A stretch of 55,108 nucleotides of DNA from Nemertoderma westbladi (lineage: Eukaryota; Xenacoelomorpha; Nemertodermatida; Nemertodermatidae). The DNA is taken from the NCBI GenBank assembly GCA_032718475.1, contig JAUCBJ010006337.1:1-55108 (forward strand), written 5' to 3'. Below, in pieces: positions 12,455 to 24,113 of this stretch. Made by a program: the position numbers and the translations under genes. How positions within the stretch are numbered: position 1 is the stretch's first letter; every line of letters starts with the position of its first letter. The notes beneath the pieces were generated by a model. The model was not told where the DNA came from. It made no database searches and saw nothing but the letters and a program-made list of their open reading frames with translations.

Positions 12455-13460
12455 AAGCCCAATGCAGCATGCATTAAGAATGCTATGCCGGCTTATCAAC
12501 AAAGTTGCACTGCCACAACACTCTATCCACCATTGCTTTCGCAGAGATTATCGCGCATCTCCAAGGCCAGTGTACTTTAGGAGGCGTACCATGAAGGTCA
12601 TGGGCTGTCCACAATGCTTATTTTTTCCATAGGGCTGTTAAAGCATTAAATTCTGCACAGGCTGGTCCTCACGGCGAAAATAGTGTCCTGCAAAGCGGAG
12701 GCGGCTTTGTTTTAGTGTCAAGCTTGGGGGAACCAATGAGACACCTCCAATGTTATATAGTGCCTGATTGGACGTTTGCATTGTACTTGACACAGTGAAC
12801 CCGGCGTAGCATTCTTGTGAATGTGCCATTCAGAGATTTGGTGTCGTCAGCAGTTAGAGCCCAGCATGGACTCCCATAGAGGAGTACTGTAACTACTGCA
12901 TCTCTAAATAAATTGGACCTTAAGATTCCAATGTATACTGTGTGACTTCCAATTGCTGGAAAGCCCATTCAAGGCTTCCCATGCCTTTCCCTTACGTATT
13001 CGACGGTCCTCCCTCACCTGACTTCCGGATCCATGATCCCAGGTAACAGAAGTCATCCACATGCTCAAGCATACCATCCTTTGAGCTTTATGCTCATCCT
13101 ATCAGATACTTGCTGAGGACTTTCAAAGTTAACTGTCAATATTTTGGTCTTCTTGGAGTTAATTAAAAGACCAAACTAGAAGCAGCATGTTCTAATGAGC
13201 TGAGGAGCCGTTGGGCTCCCTCTAGTGATTCTGAGAGTACTCCTAAGTCATCAGCAAAGTCTAGATCAGTTAGGTACTTGGCAGGATTTCCTCCACTTCT
13301 GGAGCCAGTAGGTGGAGGTACCACCATTCCATCATCATTATGATGATCTAAGGACATGCGTAGAACATAGTCAACCACAATTATGAACAAGAATGGTGCA
13401 AGTGTGTCTCCCTGGAGGACTCCCCATAACACTTCGAATGAATCTGTGTCACCGTCAAAT
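12455..13460 (-). mobile_element. LINE copy B, RT and C-terminal region, degenerate
   Basis: A minus-strand copy of the same LINE as at 20.85-23.83 kb. Minus 13163-13432 retains GVLQGDTLAPFLFIIVVDYV, PPTGSRSGGNPAKYLTDLDF, then ADDLGVLSESLEGAQRL, so the DFADD catalytic pair is intact. Minus 12753-12968 carries VLLYGSPCWALTADDTKSL, and minus 12638-12829 carries LTLKQSRLRFAGH. The parts lie in different frames. The upstream edge coincides with the terminal inverted repeat of the 13461-14103 element, which may have inserted into this copy. Confidence 0.88.
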
Positions 13461-14103
13461 CGTCCCTTTCATTTTGAAACCATCTATATGCCATTTTTGC
13501 CGTAATGGAGATTGCTGCATTTCTTTATGTTAAAATGTATTCTGAATCCGATTAACTCACCTAGAAGGCCATGCTCCCACGTATAACTGAGATATTTATC
13601 GTTTTAAAACCACCTATATGCCAGTTTTGCATAGACCGCATTATAAAGAAATTTTTTTTAAAACAACCTATATAATATACCGGTACAGTAATACATTTTA
13701 CTATTATAAATAGAGTAAGCCCGGGAAACGTTGATATAAAATTGGAAACAACGAATCAGAAGCTAGAATTGTTGTTTATTATGATAGGGGGAGATTTGAT
13801 TTATATTTTTAAAACCTAATAATCGAATTTGTCTTAAGGTTTTAATGCTTTTTGAGTAATCATTGTAAAAAATGTAATATTTTTTTAAACAACCTATATC
13901 CCTATACATAGTTTCCTACCTAATATGTTACATAATTCCAATACCATTACTGTTTTTGTTTAAAATCGTTACATTTAATGGATTTAAAAGTAAATAAGAC
14001 CAAAATCCTGGAATATTACTTTCAAACAAAATTAGAATCGAAAATGCCGTTTTACAGGAAGAGTCAATTTTGTCATTTAGGTTGTTTGAAAATGAAAGGG
14101 ACG
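13461..14103. mobile_element. Non-autonomous TIR DNA element, 643 bp
   Basis: The interval begins CGTCCCTTTCATTTTGAAAC and ends with the inverted counterpart GTTTGAAAATGAAAGGGACG; the inverted repeat extends imperfectly for about 30 bp. Subterminal and internal copies of an AAAC(C/A)ACCTATAT motif occur near 13604, 13661 and 13875. The sequence AAAT abuts both outer ends and may be a 4-bp target-site duplication. No transposase ORF is visible. It sits at the truncated edge of LINE copy B. Confidence 0.7.
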
Positions 14104-14227
14104 AAATGTAGACACATCTATGTAATGTAGATGTATCTAATGTAGAAATATCTGCCTGCATTTTGTATTGTACACGGACTGCATCTAAAAATAAAACGTC
14201 TTCCAAAAAGTGGACCGTTTCGAAGCT

Positions 14228-14258
<31 letters not shown>

Positions 14259-15579
14259 CGGCTGCCCCCCTGTATCGAATGACAGCCCATATACTGTATA
14301 TACTGATCCAGGATCGTTAACAACTCTTCAAGATGCCTTTTATAAATTAAAGCGGGGAATTTGAATTCACCAAAGAACAAACCCTGTTATTAACAACTCA
14401 TCGTCATAATAAGTGAATTCAAGTAAAATATACTGATCTGCTGATACTATATAATATGACTACTGTCACTGTGTAGGCCTCGCAGACATGCTATGGTACA
14501 CGACACACAGCCTAACACTGTAACAGCAGAGTAGCGGTACTGCGGTACATTTAAACTGACCGTACGTCCGTCAGTCCGTACGTCCGTCAGTACGTACACC
14601 AAAAAATGTTGACAGGAGAGAGGAGTTTATCACTGGTACGGACTCATGAAAGAGCGTAAAATTCCATGTACTTTTGGCTTGTTTACTGTTTACAGCATAG
14701 CCTACTGTTTTACTACAGGTACGGTAATTAGGTCTGAAGTCAGACAATATTACATTTAAATTGCCATTCCAGCATTCATTGCATGTTACGTCAAATATCA
14801 GTAGAGCGGACTGCAGCCCAGCCAGCCACAGCCACCCGCGTAAATATTACAAGCACAACTCTCCCGCCAGCCCGCTGTTCCCTGAAATACTGTAATACCG
14901 GTAACGATAAGGCATGGCCACTCTGTGGGTGAAATACAACCAATATCTATCTTCACATCCATTGTCGACACAGATGGTATCAACTGGTTTTATGTTTCTT
15001 ATGGGAGATATAATTTCGCAACAAATTGTGGAGAAACGAAAATCCGCCCACGATTTAAAGAGAAGTTTGAGGTAGGTTCAAAATTCTGCAAATCTCAAAA
15101 ATCAGGCCCATGTGAAGAATGCCAGACTTTCTGCCGTTATATTTCTCTTTGTAGTTATAGTAACCCCCCTGTGATGAATTCCAGGTTCTCACCCAAAAAT
15201 ACAGGTTACAGAACGGCTGAATCTAACCAAAACAATAAATGAATTAGTATATGTACACGTACAGGTTATAAGACAGAAATCAGCGCTATAAAACACTAAT
15301 AAAGAAAATAAAAAAAAAAGTCTTCATATATAAAATTCCAATAAAAAGTCGACCGAAAAGTGAAATCCTGGTATTCTTCACATGGGCGAAAAATCACGTG
15401 GGTACGGGACATTGGTCAATATGGTTGGCATTGACCCATATATTATTTCTGAAAACATATCCTTTCGGTCGCAACAGGCCTTACTCTGTTACTGCAACGT
15501 AAGTGAAGTGGTACGTTACACAATACATTGCGATGATATACAGAGCTGTAAGCGTTGCTTATATACATATATTTTACAG
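14104..15579. other. Intergenic or intronic DNA upstream of the MPV17 exon
   Basis: Contains T11 followed by G20 (14227-14257) and a short tandem repeat of about 16 bp built on CCGTACGTCCGTCAGT (14560-14600). Upstream MPV17 exons should lie on this side. I searched the plus-strand translations for the family's N-terminal features and found none I could support, so part of this interval is probably intron. Confidence 0.45.
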
Positions 15580-15976
15580 GTCTGTTTGCATTGGAGTATT
15601 ATTTGCCGCACCTGTTCTACACAACTGGTTTGTTCGCCTCAACATTTGGTTCCCAGAAACTGTGAAATTTCGAGGTCTGAAAATGATGGCGGTAGACCAA
15701 ACTTTGATGGCGCCTGTGTTCCTAGCCTCCTTTATGTCAATCAACACAGTCCTGGCCAATGGCCCCAATGTAACGGCCGTTACCTCGAAGCTGCAACATG
15801 ACTACCCCAGCGTCCTCCAGACGAACTACTGCGTTTGGCCTTGGGTTCAATTGACTAACTTTTCATTAGTTCCTATCCAGTACCGATTAATGTTTGTAAA
15901 TTCTGTTGCGCTATTCTGGAACACTTACTTATTGTGGAAGTCTAATACTGTCTCACATAGATCTGAAACTGTATAG
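15580..15976 (+). CDS. MPV17/PXMP2-family protein, terminal exon (partial)
   Basis: This exon encodes the C-terminal 131 residues of an MPV17/PMP22-family membrane protein. Known members are small four-helix proteins of the mitochondrial inner membrane or peroxisome; human MPV17 is linked to mitochondrial DNA maintenance. The acceptor is TATATTTTACAG, so the exon starts at 15580 in phase 1, and the stop is TAG at 15974-15976. Family hallmarks in order are AAPVLHNWF, KMMAVDQTLMAPVFLASF, KLQHDYPSVLQTNYCVWPWV, QLTNFSLVPIQYR, and LFVNSVALFWNTYLLWK. The upstream exons with the N-terminal GD motif are not visible, so the gene is incomplete here. The exact paralogue (MPV17, MPV17L or PXMP2) is uncertain, though the C-terminus looks closest to MPV17. 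Confidence 0.88.
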
Positions 15977-18589
15977 TGTATTTAAACTTTTAATTTAAAT
16001 TGTAGAATGTTAATTAATTTAGTACCGGTATATACTGCTTACCAAATTGTGGTGCATTTTTATATAATTTGAATAGTAGCAATACTAAGTTTTAAATCTT
16101 ATCATTCTGGAATACGGTAATTGAAGTTGTTTCCAGGTTATTGATTACTTTGCAGCGTTCCGTCCTATAGGCCGCAACGCTGCAAGGTAGTACTTTGTAG
16201 CGTTACGAGTAATTCACCAGAACGCTGATAAGTTGACATAATGTTACAAAATTACCTAAAGGTTTAAGCATAATAAAAGTTAATGCAGGTTTGTGACTGA
16301 CATGAATAACAGACAACTCAATGTAACGCAAGTAAATGGTTCCCATTGCACGAATTATCCTCGGTTCGAATTTATCTTCAGATAGGGAAGGGGGGGGGGG
16401 GGGGGGGGGGGGGGGTACTCTGCAAGCCTTCAAAAGGCATCCATTTCTTGAGGAAAATCGAAATTAACGCTAACAATAACAGTTGATTACTCTCAAAAAT
16501 AAAAATGTAACCAGTTCTATTTAGTTTCGTTTATTGTTTTGGTTGGACTAGAGTAACTTGCCACTGTAACTGTAATTCGCCAGGGTGGCATTTGCCTCTA
16601 GTCTATTAAAAATAACTGGTGGTGCACATGCGAACGATCTGACACTTTACGTCTTTAATAAGTTGAATCGGAGTATTGTTAGGGTCCAAAGGTTACGAGT
16701 TCGTTTAATGAAAGGTAGTTGGGTACCAGTAGATCAAGAATATACGGGATATACGATTTAAAGCCGCAAGCATTTTTATCCACTCGTAGTCTATCAAGCT
16801 TATCCTCAGAAATACCATAAATAATAGCTGTTGTTTGAATCTAGTCGTTAAGGGCATTTACTAGACCCGAGAGGTTTCATAGTTACTGTTTTTACTCATT
16901 AGCTATTAAGAGATCGTCTCGAAACGCTTTTTTTATATTGTGTAATCTACTAGACAAGATTGGCTATAGATAATTTTGTTTTCACGTTTTTTTCGGTCCA
17001 CCTCCCCCTGTCACAAACTTTCACGATAAGTTGGATACACCCCCCCCCCCCCCCCCCCCCCCTGCGTTACTAATTTAAGGATGGCCCCCCAGGCCACTGT
17101 CTATACCCACCCGCCCCCATACGTACTACTACATAAACCGTCATAGAACGATAAACATCAGTTATACTCACTCCGCACCAGAGCAATCTATTTATACACA
17201 ACACTTGATTTAAACATGTAGAAATACTATTTGGATAAAATAAATTACTACATTAGAAAATAAAGTCATAATAAAAACACTACGAAATGCATCGCTTATA
17301 AAAAATACACGTTGTTGGGCTAATAAAATTGAAAGCTTAACATTATAATATTAAATCGTCGTATTTTTCTGTACATAAATTAAATATATCTGACATATAT
17401 TAGTTAAATATTTATAATAGGGATGTACCGGAATTATAGATGATTTTTTATAAAACAATCCATCAATCTTGGTTTGTCCTCAAACGTGGACTAATTGTAA
17501 AGTATTTTTTTTAACAGAAATAAATAATAATGGTAATAAATATTTTCCTCACTAGTTAGAAGTTTAAAAATAAAAGTTTAAATCCATAACAAGTACTATA
17601 ATAAATAGTTTTGCTTCATTTAATATTTTTGTTGTTGGTGGGATATTGGTATTGGTACTTCCTTTAAAGCAAAAACAAACTTTATAATTCTGGCGCCGTA
17701 ATCTCATTGCAACTGAATTCCGGTACATCCCTAATTTAGTTACATATGGAGCACAAATATAGAAAGTACGAAGACCATGCGATATAATGTACTAATAAAC
17801 TAAACTTCGACATTACTTAAAGATAAAATATGAAAGAACAATGAATGGGTACCGAATAATTATTGCTCATTAATAAATGGTAGACTTTTATTTTTTTAAT
17901 TTACTTTTATTTGTTAAAATAATTTTAATTAAAGTATTAAAAGAAAATTATTAAATAAAAGTATTTTTTTTCTACAATTTATAGAATTTATAACTGAGCG
18001 CTCAATACTGTAGCGTAGGAAATACCACGGCAATTCCGGTATGTAAAAAGTGAACATAATATTCAAAAAATGTTGGAACTTTTTGTGCAATTCTGTGGTT
18101 CTAACCCAATCCACCGGCCTGGAAATACATGTTACTCAGACGACATTTATCGACCTACTAAAAAATAATTTTTCACTAAATTTTATCCGGACAAGACTAA
18201 ATTATTAAAATTTACGATAAACATAATAATTATCAATTCAATATATTAATTATCACTAAAACCTATTAATTATCACTAAATATAGGGAAGGAACAGGTTA
18301 CAGTTATTTTTGATAATAAAGAAAATGCATCTTAGTGAGAAAAAAAACCATTTAATTTAGTGGGAAAATCAATTGTTTTAATGACCAATAAAATTAATGC
18401 GAAAATAATGATTTACTACCATATACATATGTATAAAAAAAAAGTGGTAACCGAATAGGCCTACCTGTTTTGTGTTTTGCACCCGGGCTATTAGTCCCAC
18501 TACATAAACCATGACGTAACCCGGCCTGCGGGATTCGTCTGTCCAATATCATTATTTCCGATACCCGGTAAGATCAATGTATCAATAAA
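15977..18589. other. Intergenic DNA with G26 and C23 tracts and a decayed MITE
   Basis: Contains a G run of 26 at 16390-16415, a C run of 23 at 17040-17062, and at about 16450-16605 a diverged copy of the GGGGAAA-TIR MITE, recognisable by 'cagttgattactctcaaaaa' and 'tttattgttttggtt'. A short stretch at 18282-18325 also resembles that MITE. The rest is AT-rich and shows no gene. Confidence 0.55.
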
Positions 18590-19147
18590 TTATTCCGTAC
18601 TATGTGAAATTTCCACATCATTAATAACAAGATTGTGCACCAGACCGGATTTCCGTTTACCGCTGCTATTAGCAACGATTCTACATGCGTTGTCACCGAT
18701 GGCAAAATGTGTTTCAGTTCCCTCGTCACCAAATTCGCCCTGAGTATCTTTGAGTTCGCCGTTCACCCAAACATCCATAGTATCCTTCTCCAAACAAACT
18801 CGCGTTTCCACACTATCCAACAATAAAGTCCAAGCGATCATGTTTTTTTTTATGTTTTCTCGAAATTTTTCTAATGATTTCCCATCAACTTCTAATGTAT
18901 ATTCGTAAGCAAATCCGCTAATTGCCTCAATGTGTATAGCGGCTTTATGTTTACCTAACGTAAAATGTTCGCTGCCAACTAATTTAAACATCCAATTTCT
19001 TCGATAAATTTCTTTGCCATTGACTGTAATGATTCTCTTACCGGAGACGGTACCGTGCTCGAATTCAATTCGATAGATCCCGTTACTGAGAGGAACATGC
19101 CAATCCGCAACGCGATCGCCACCGTAAGCAGAGTCACCTGCGTCCAT
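18590..19147 (-). CDS. FAIM: Fas apoptotic inhibitory molecule 1 (FAIM), intronless
   Basis: Encodes a complete 185-residue FAIM homologue, a cytosolic all-beta protein that in vertebrates antagonises Fas-induced death and has been linked to protection from protein aggregation. The family core is unmistakable: WHVPLSNGIYRIEFEHGT, SGKRIITVNGKEI, WMFKLVGSEHF, ISGFAYEYTLEVDGKSL, LEKDTMDVWVNGE, then FGDEGTETHFAIGDNACRI and SSGKRKSGLVHNLVI. The ATG at 19145-19147 is the first in-frame start that places the conserved W correctly, leaving a short acidic and glycine-rich leader (MDAGDSAYGG). The length matches the roughly 180-residue vertebrate protein. The whole CDS is a single exon, whereas vertebrate FAIM is multi-exon, so it is either an ancestral intron-poor gene or an intact retrocopy. 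I see no poly(A) remnant that would decide. Confidence 0.95.
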   Translation of the reverse strand: MDAGDSAYGGDRVADWHVPLSNGIYRIEFEHGTVSGKRIITVNGKEIYRRNWMFKLVGSEHFTLGKHKAAIHIEAISGFAYEYTLEVDGKSLEKFRENIKKNMIAWTLLLDSVETRVCLEKDTMDVWVNGELKDTQGEFGDEGTETHFAIGDNACRIVANSSGKRKSGLVHNLVINDVEISHSTE

Positions 19148-20849
19148 ATCAAATAGTTTACAGTCTTACTCAACTAATAACGTACTGATGTGTAGAAGGT
19201 AAAAAGCAGTACCTACAGCTATCCCAACTAACAGATAGGCCTATCCATATAGAGTATGTGTTGTAAAAAAGCCACTTTTAAACTAAATATTCAGGCCTAT
19301 TACATATGAAGGTGGTGTGGTATCAGTGTCAGAGGAGTAGACAGGAATTGTCTCGAAGGTGGAACCTGTGCTATTGCAGTATTGACGTATCGTTTTTTTG
19401 TTTTGCGTTTTGATTCGAATACCAAGACACTGTAAGAAAGTAACCTGTTGCTGTTCCTCACCTTCTGATATTAGTCGAGATAGGATGTGCGGCCGATTGG
19501 GTACACGACTAACTCCCCCACATCGAAGTTTTTCCAAATTTCAATCAAAAGCTACCTGTACGAAAGTTGCAGTTTGATGGTAGATGATAAGATACTGAGA
19601 TAAAGAGGTACCGGATCGGTACACAGTAAATAAGACTGTAAGAGGCAACATACAGACATAAATGACAACAACATATCAGGGTCCAGGGTGTACCGGTATG
19701 TATACCTTGTGGTAGTACATTTGGCAAAGGGCTGAAGGGTTTCATGCACACTTCCGGTAGTATTTCCGAGGTACCAACACCGTGGCGGCCCTGGCTACAC
19801 CACAAACCAGCATACCCGCACGGCATACTGAAGTACAGCCATCTACCATATTCGCTACCAGTCAGCCAGTAGTAGCGCATTAGGCCTACTCATTAAGCAT
19901 TACTGCATCATTCATTAACATATCACTGAAAGGGAAAGTTGAAACTACTCGTTTGCTGCGCCAGGCCTGCAGTGAGTACAATCACTAAAAATCAATGGTA
20001 GCTGGTAGAGGTGTACCGCAGTTACAGTATTCTAATAACAGACATATAGTGCGCATTGATACTACCGGTACCGTACTGTACTACTATGTACCTGGTTCTG
20101 GTAGTACTATACTGGTGCTAGGTATGAAATGAGTAGACTGAAGAAAGTATGGATCAGCCCAGGCCATGGATCAGCTAAGTAGTTACCACAGGTACCTGGG
20201 TACGGTAGTTCTGCAGGAGCAGGCCTACCTCTGTAAACTATAGGCCTAAACGCTGTATGCTGTAGCCAAGGACTAATGAAGCAAGGACTGGCACACGGTA
20301 AATCCAGACTTCGCTGGCGAAGGCCATGTTGTTTTTGTTACTGGTAACCAGTTTGAATAATAAACATACACATTCTGGGGTAAAAGTTGGGGTTTCAGTA
20401 GTCCTTGGCTGTAGCTGTGTGAATAAGAGTCTGACAGTTGCAACACTCTACATCTAAGGATATCATTGATTACATATTAAACATTTACAGCAGTTACCTA
20501 GCAACCCCCAGCATTCTAGGTAGCTGATTGGTCTGGCTGGAAGACAACCCAACACTTACGAAGTGAGGCAAATCCTATATATCGGCGAAGAATATATCTC
20601 GTGTCCACGAATTAACAATGTTAATTATCAATTAAGGGGAAGGTCAAAGGATAAATTTAAATGTATCACGTGATAAAAATGTTGCTACCCATAACTAATT
20701 TTTAATTACACTGTAACGAGTATTAATCAGTCTCAAAAACAATATTCCGCCAGTAGCTTGTTAGACGGGCAATGCGGTTAGATTTTAAAATGTTAAAATT
20801 TAATAATTGCTGGTAAAGTAAAGGGGGCTTTCAAGCTTTTATAATAATT
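19148..20849. other. Intergenic DNA upstream of FAIM with no gene seen
   Basis: Presumably carries the FAIM promoter on the minus strand, but no TATA box or other clear element could be assigned. Minus-strand ORFs at 19283-19537 and 19545-19880 have no recognisable motifs. TACCGGTA and TAGGCCTA octamers are frequent here. Confidence 0.5.
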
Positions 20850-23830
20850 TACCAAAAGCACAAACTTGTAGGAATGCGGTAACCGAATGCAAACTGGACA
20901 GACTGATGAGGTTCTGATTAAGGACATGGGGGCTCGCCCTCGCGTCAGCAGATGATAGTGGCAATGGTGGAATTGGTCTATTGATGAATCCAACTACACA
21001 TGCAGCATTGGACAAAATAGACCAAATCTCTAACCGCATCATCCGTTGCCACTTCTCATGTTCTGGAAGACTGGCTAAGAAGTTTCCTAAGGTGGTTCTG
21101 ATTGTGTGCTACTCTCCAACTAGTGTTGCCCCTGTAGAGGAGGTGGAAAATTTCTACCACAATCTACAAGCAGCTACTGATGGAGTGGATCAGCATGCAT
21201 TCTTAACATTCCTGGGAGACTTTAATGCAAGTCTGCATCAATCACCTACATCGCCCTGGGTCTATAGCAATAGTGTTAACTGAAATTCTGTCCATCTTCA
21301 GGATTTTATTTTTGGAAATGGATTGTTTTCGGCTGGAACCCAGTTCAAGAAGCGAACTGGAAAGCTATGGACTCATAGTGGATCCAGTGGTCACAAGTCC
21401 CAGATAGACCATATTCTGTTTCGTAGGAAATACAGGAGCTCTATACAAGACTGTAATGCATTTACACTTCGACCCTTCTCCAGTGATCACCGCCTTATTG
21501 TGGCCAAGGTAAGACTTAGTCTGCGTGCTAGCAGAACAACGAAATCTGCCTTGCCGCGGCATGACTGGTCCTCTCTGTTGCAACAGCCAAGTGTGAGATC
21601 CAGCTTCACACTACAGCTGAGCAACAGGTATGAGGCTCTTGCCTCTGATGCGGCAGATCACTGTGAGGGCTATACTGCCTTTACAGAAGCAGTTAAGTTA
21701 GCAGCTGCAGAAACAGTTCCTGTATACCCTCGAAACAGGAAAAGGGCCCCCTGGACTGACAACAAAATTCAGAAGTGCCGAAATGACCTTCATAAGGCGC
21801 AGAAAGAGTCCCGACTCAAACAGACTACAGCGGCCAAGAATGCAGTTAAGGCTGCATCTAGGTCCCTGAACAGGCAGTACTCTGCTAATCTACAGGAGCT
21901 AATAAACGAACAGGTTGATGCCATCAATGATGCTGACGACAGCAGGCAATCATCCCAGGCAGGCATGGAAATCGATCAATCTGCTTACTGGGCGGAAAAG
22001 CCAACCAACCACCAAGGTTAAGGCTGAATCACCAGCCGATCGCCTCAATGGTTGGAAAGCCCACTTTGAAAAGCTCCTCAATAATGACAGGGTATTGCCT
22101 GATAACTTTATAGAAGTAAAAGTGTCTGAGTCTGTACTCCCAGATATTCCCATTGGCGATATCTCCTTTGCAGAAGTGAAGGCTGCTGCAAAGAGCATTA
22201 AGACCAATCGTGCCAGTGGAGTAGATGGTGTTCCCCCTGAGGTCTTTAAAATACCTGAGTGTTTAAAGCTCATCTATCCCATCATAGTAGACATGTACCG
22301 AACAACAAGAGTCCCACAAGAAATGAAAACAAATAAGTTGGTGCCAGTTCCCAAGAAGGGCAACCTAACACTCTATGGTTCTTTTCGGGGAATCTCATTG
22401 ATCTCGATTGCTGCAAAGCTATACAATAGGATTCTATTAAATCGCATCAGGGATCTCATTGAGAGACTGCTCCGTGGAAATCAGAATGGGTTCCGTAAAG
22501 GTCGTGGGACCATGGAGCCCATTTTGGCACTTAGAAGGATAACTGAAGAGTTATCAAAAAAGAAAGACTGCTCCGTGGAAATCAGAATGGGTGTCGTAGA
22601 AGGATAATTGAAGAATTATCAAAAAAGAAAGACAGGCATCTGGCTGTTATCTTTGTTGACTTCTTCAAGGCCTTTGATTCAGTCTCTCGCTCACGTATGT
22701 TCAGCATACTTTCATTATATTGGATTCCTGATGAAATTATTGCAGCAATCAGATCAGTATACGATGGTTCGACAACATTTGTGTCTACTGTTGACGGTGA
22801 CACAGAACCATTTGAAGTGTTATGGGGCGTCCTCCAAGGAGACACACTTGCACCATTCTTGTTCATTATTGTGGTTGACTATGTTCTATGCATGTCCTTA
22901 GATCATTATAATGATGATGGGCTGATGATAACTCCACCTACTGGCTCCAGAAGTCGAGGAAATCCTGCCAAGTACCTAACTGATCTAGACTTTGCTGATG
23001 ACTTAGGAGTACTCTCAGAATCATTAGAGGGAGCCCAACGGCTCCTCAGCTCATTAGAACATGCTGCTTCTAGTGTTGGTCTCTTTATTAACTCCAGAAA
23101 GACCAAAATTCTGACAGTTAACTTTGAAAGTCCTCAGCAAGTCTCTGATCGGATGAGCATAAGCTCAAAGGATGGTATGCTTGAGCATCTGGACGACTTC
23201 TGTTACCTGGGATCATGGATCCGGAAGTCAGGTGAGGACCTTCGAATACGTAAGGGAAAGGCATGGGCAGCCTTGAATAAGCTTTCCAGGATTTGGAAGT
23301 CATCGAGAATTAATCGGAAACTTAAGGTCCGATTATTTAGAGCAGCAGTAGTTCCAGTACTCCTCTACGGGAGTCCATGCTGGGCTCTAACTGCTGAGGA
23401 CACCAAATCTCTGGATGGCACATTCACAAGAATGCTACGCCGGGTTCATTGTGTCAAGTACAATGCACACATCTCCAACCAGACACTATATAACATTGGA
23501 GGTGTCTCATTGGTTCCCACAAGCTTGACTCTAGAACAAAATCGCCTCCGCTTTGCAGGACATTGCTTTCGCCGTGAGGACCAGCCAGTGCATAATCTTG
23601 TACTTTGGCAGCCTAATGGAGTGAATAAGCATGGTGGACAGCCCATGACTTTCTTGAGACGCATCTTAAAGGACACTGGCCTTAAAGATGCGGATGATCT
23701 AGCAAATGTCATGGGTGATAGGGAGTCGTGGCGGTGCAATTTTGTTGACAAGCCGGCACAGCATGCTTAAAAATGCAGCTGCAATGCAGCATGCCGATCC
23801 TAGTAGTAGTAGGAATGAGGTAGTGAATTA
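20850..23830 (+). mobile_element. LINE copy C: APE endonuclease + reverse transcriptase, frameshifted
   Basis: The most complete copy of the window's main non-LTR retrotransposon. Plus-strand 20981-21283 holds the apurinic-type endonuclease core (VVLIVCYSPTS, then FLGDFNA). Plus 21323-22021 holds its C-terminus (QIDHILF, then SSDHRLIVAKV). Plus 21915-22607 carries RT fingers (IKTNRASGVDGVPPEVFK; PVPKKGN). Plus 22697-23770 carries the palm (GVLQGDTLAPFLF; LDFADDLGVLSES), thumb and C-terminal region (VLLYGSPCWALT; RLRFAGHCFRREDQP). Frame breaks occur near 21283, 22021 and 22600. The last coincides with a rearranged duplication, net 65 bp, starting TGCTCCGTGGAAATCAGAAT at 22468 and 22569. The 5' end is truncated inside the endonuclease, and a GTAGTAGTAG tail lies near 23805. 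The clade was not assigned. The copy is inactive as it stands. Confidence 0.92.
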
Positions 23831-23925
23831 AGGCATAGACCCAGTAAATATCTGCTGAGACTCGTCTTCAATACACCCACGTTGCGCTCGTTCTTTACAT
23901 CGGGTCATAAATATATGAGGCAGGG

Positions 23926-24113
23926 GGGGAAACTGGACGCAAAACCAGCCTTGGCGAATTAATATCCCGCCTCAATGTTAAATTCTTAATTTAGGGAAAG
24001 GAGCAGGTTAAAGTGACAAGTTATTTTAACCAAAACAATATACCAAACACAATATAACAAGTTACAGTTTTATTTTTGAGAGTCATCAGCTATTATTTGC
24101 GTCCAATTTCCCC
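23926..24113 (+). mobile_element. GGGGAAA-TIR MITE, complete 188-bp copy
   Basis: Begins GGGGAAACTGGACGCAAAA and ends TTTGCGTCCAATTTCCCC, an inverted-repeat pair of about 18 bp. The interior shares 'ccttggcgaattaatatccc', 'ggagcaggtta' and 'attttaaccaaaacaata' with copies at 8853-9039 and 54429-54605. A short G run precedes the left end. No ORF is present. This is the best copy for defining the family's length. Confidence 0.85.

Noticed and set aside
13928-14380. 150-codon minus-strand ORF with a poly-proline/poly-lysine run
   Set aside because: The run is just the G20/T11 homopolymer translated, and the ORF straddles the end of a TIR element.
14925-15242. 105-codon plus-strand ORF just upstream of the MPV17 exon
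   Set aside because: No family motif and no convincing donor in the right phase; treated as chance.
19283-19880. Minus-strand ORFs upstream of FAIM as extra FAIM exons
   Set aside because: No similarity to FAIM's N-terminus, which is already complete in the single exon; no supported splice junction.
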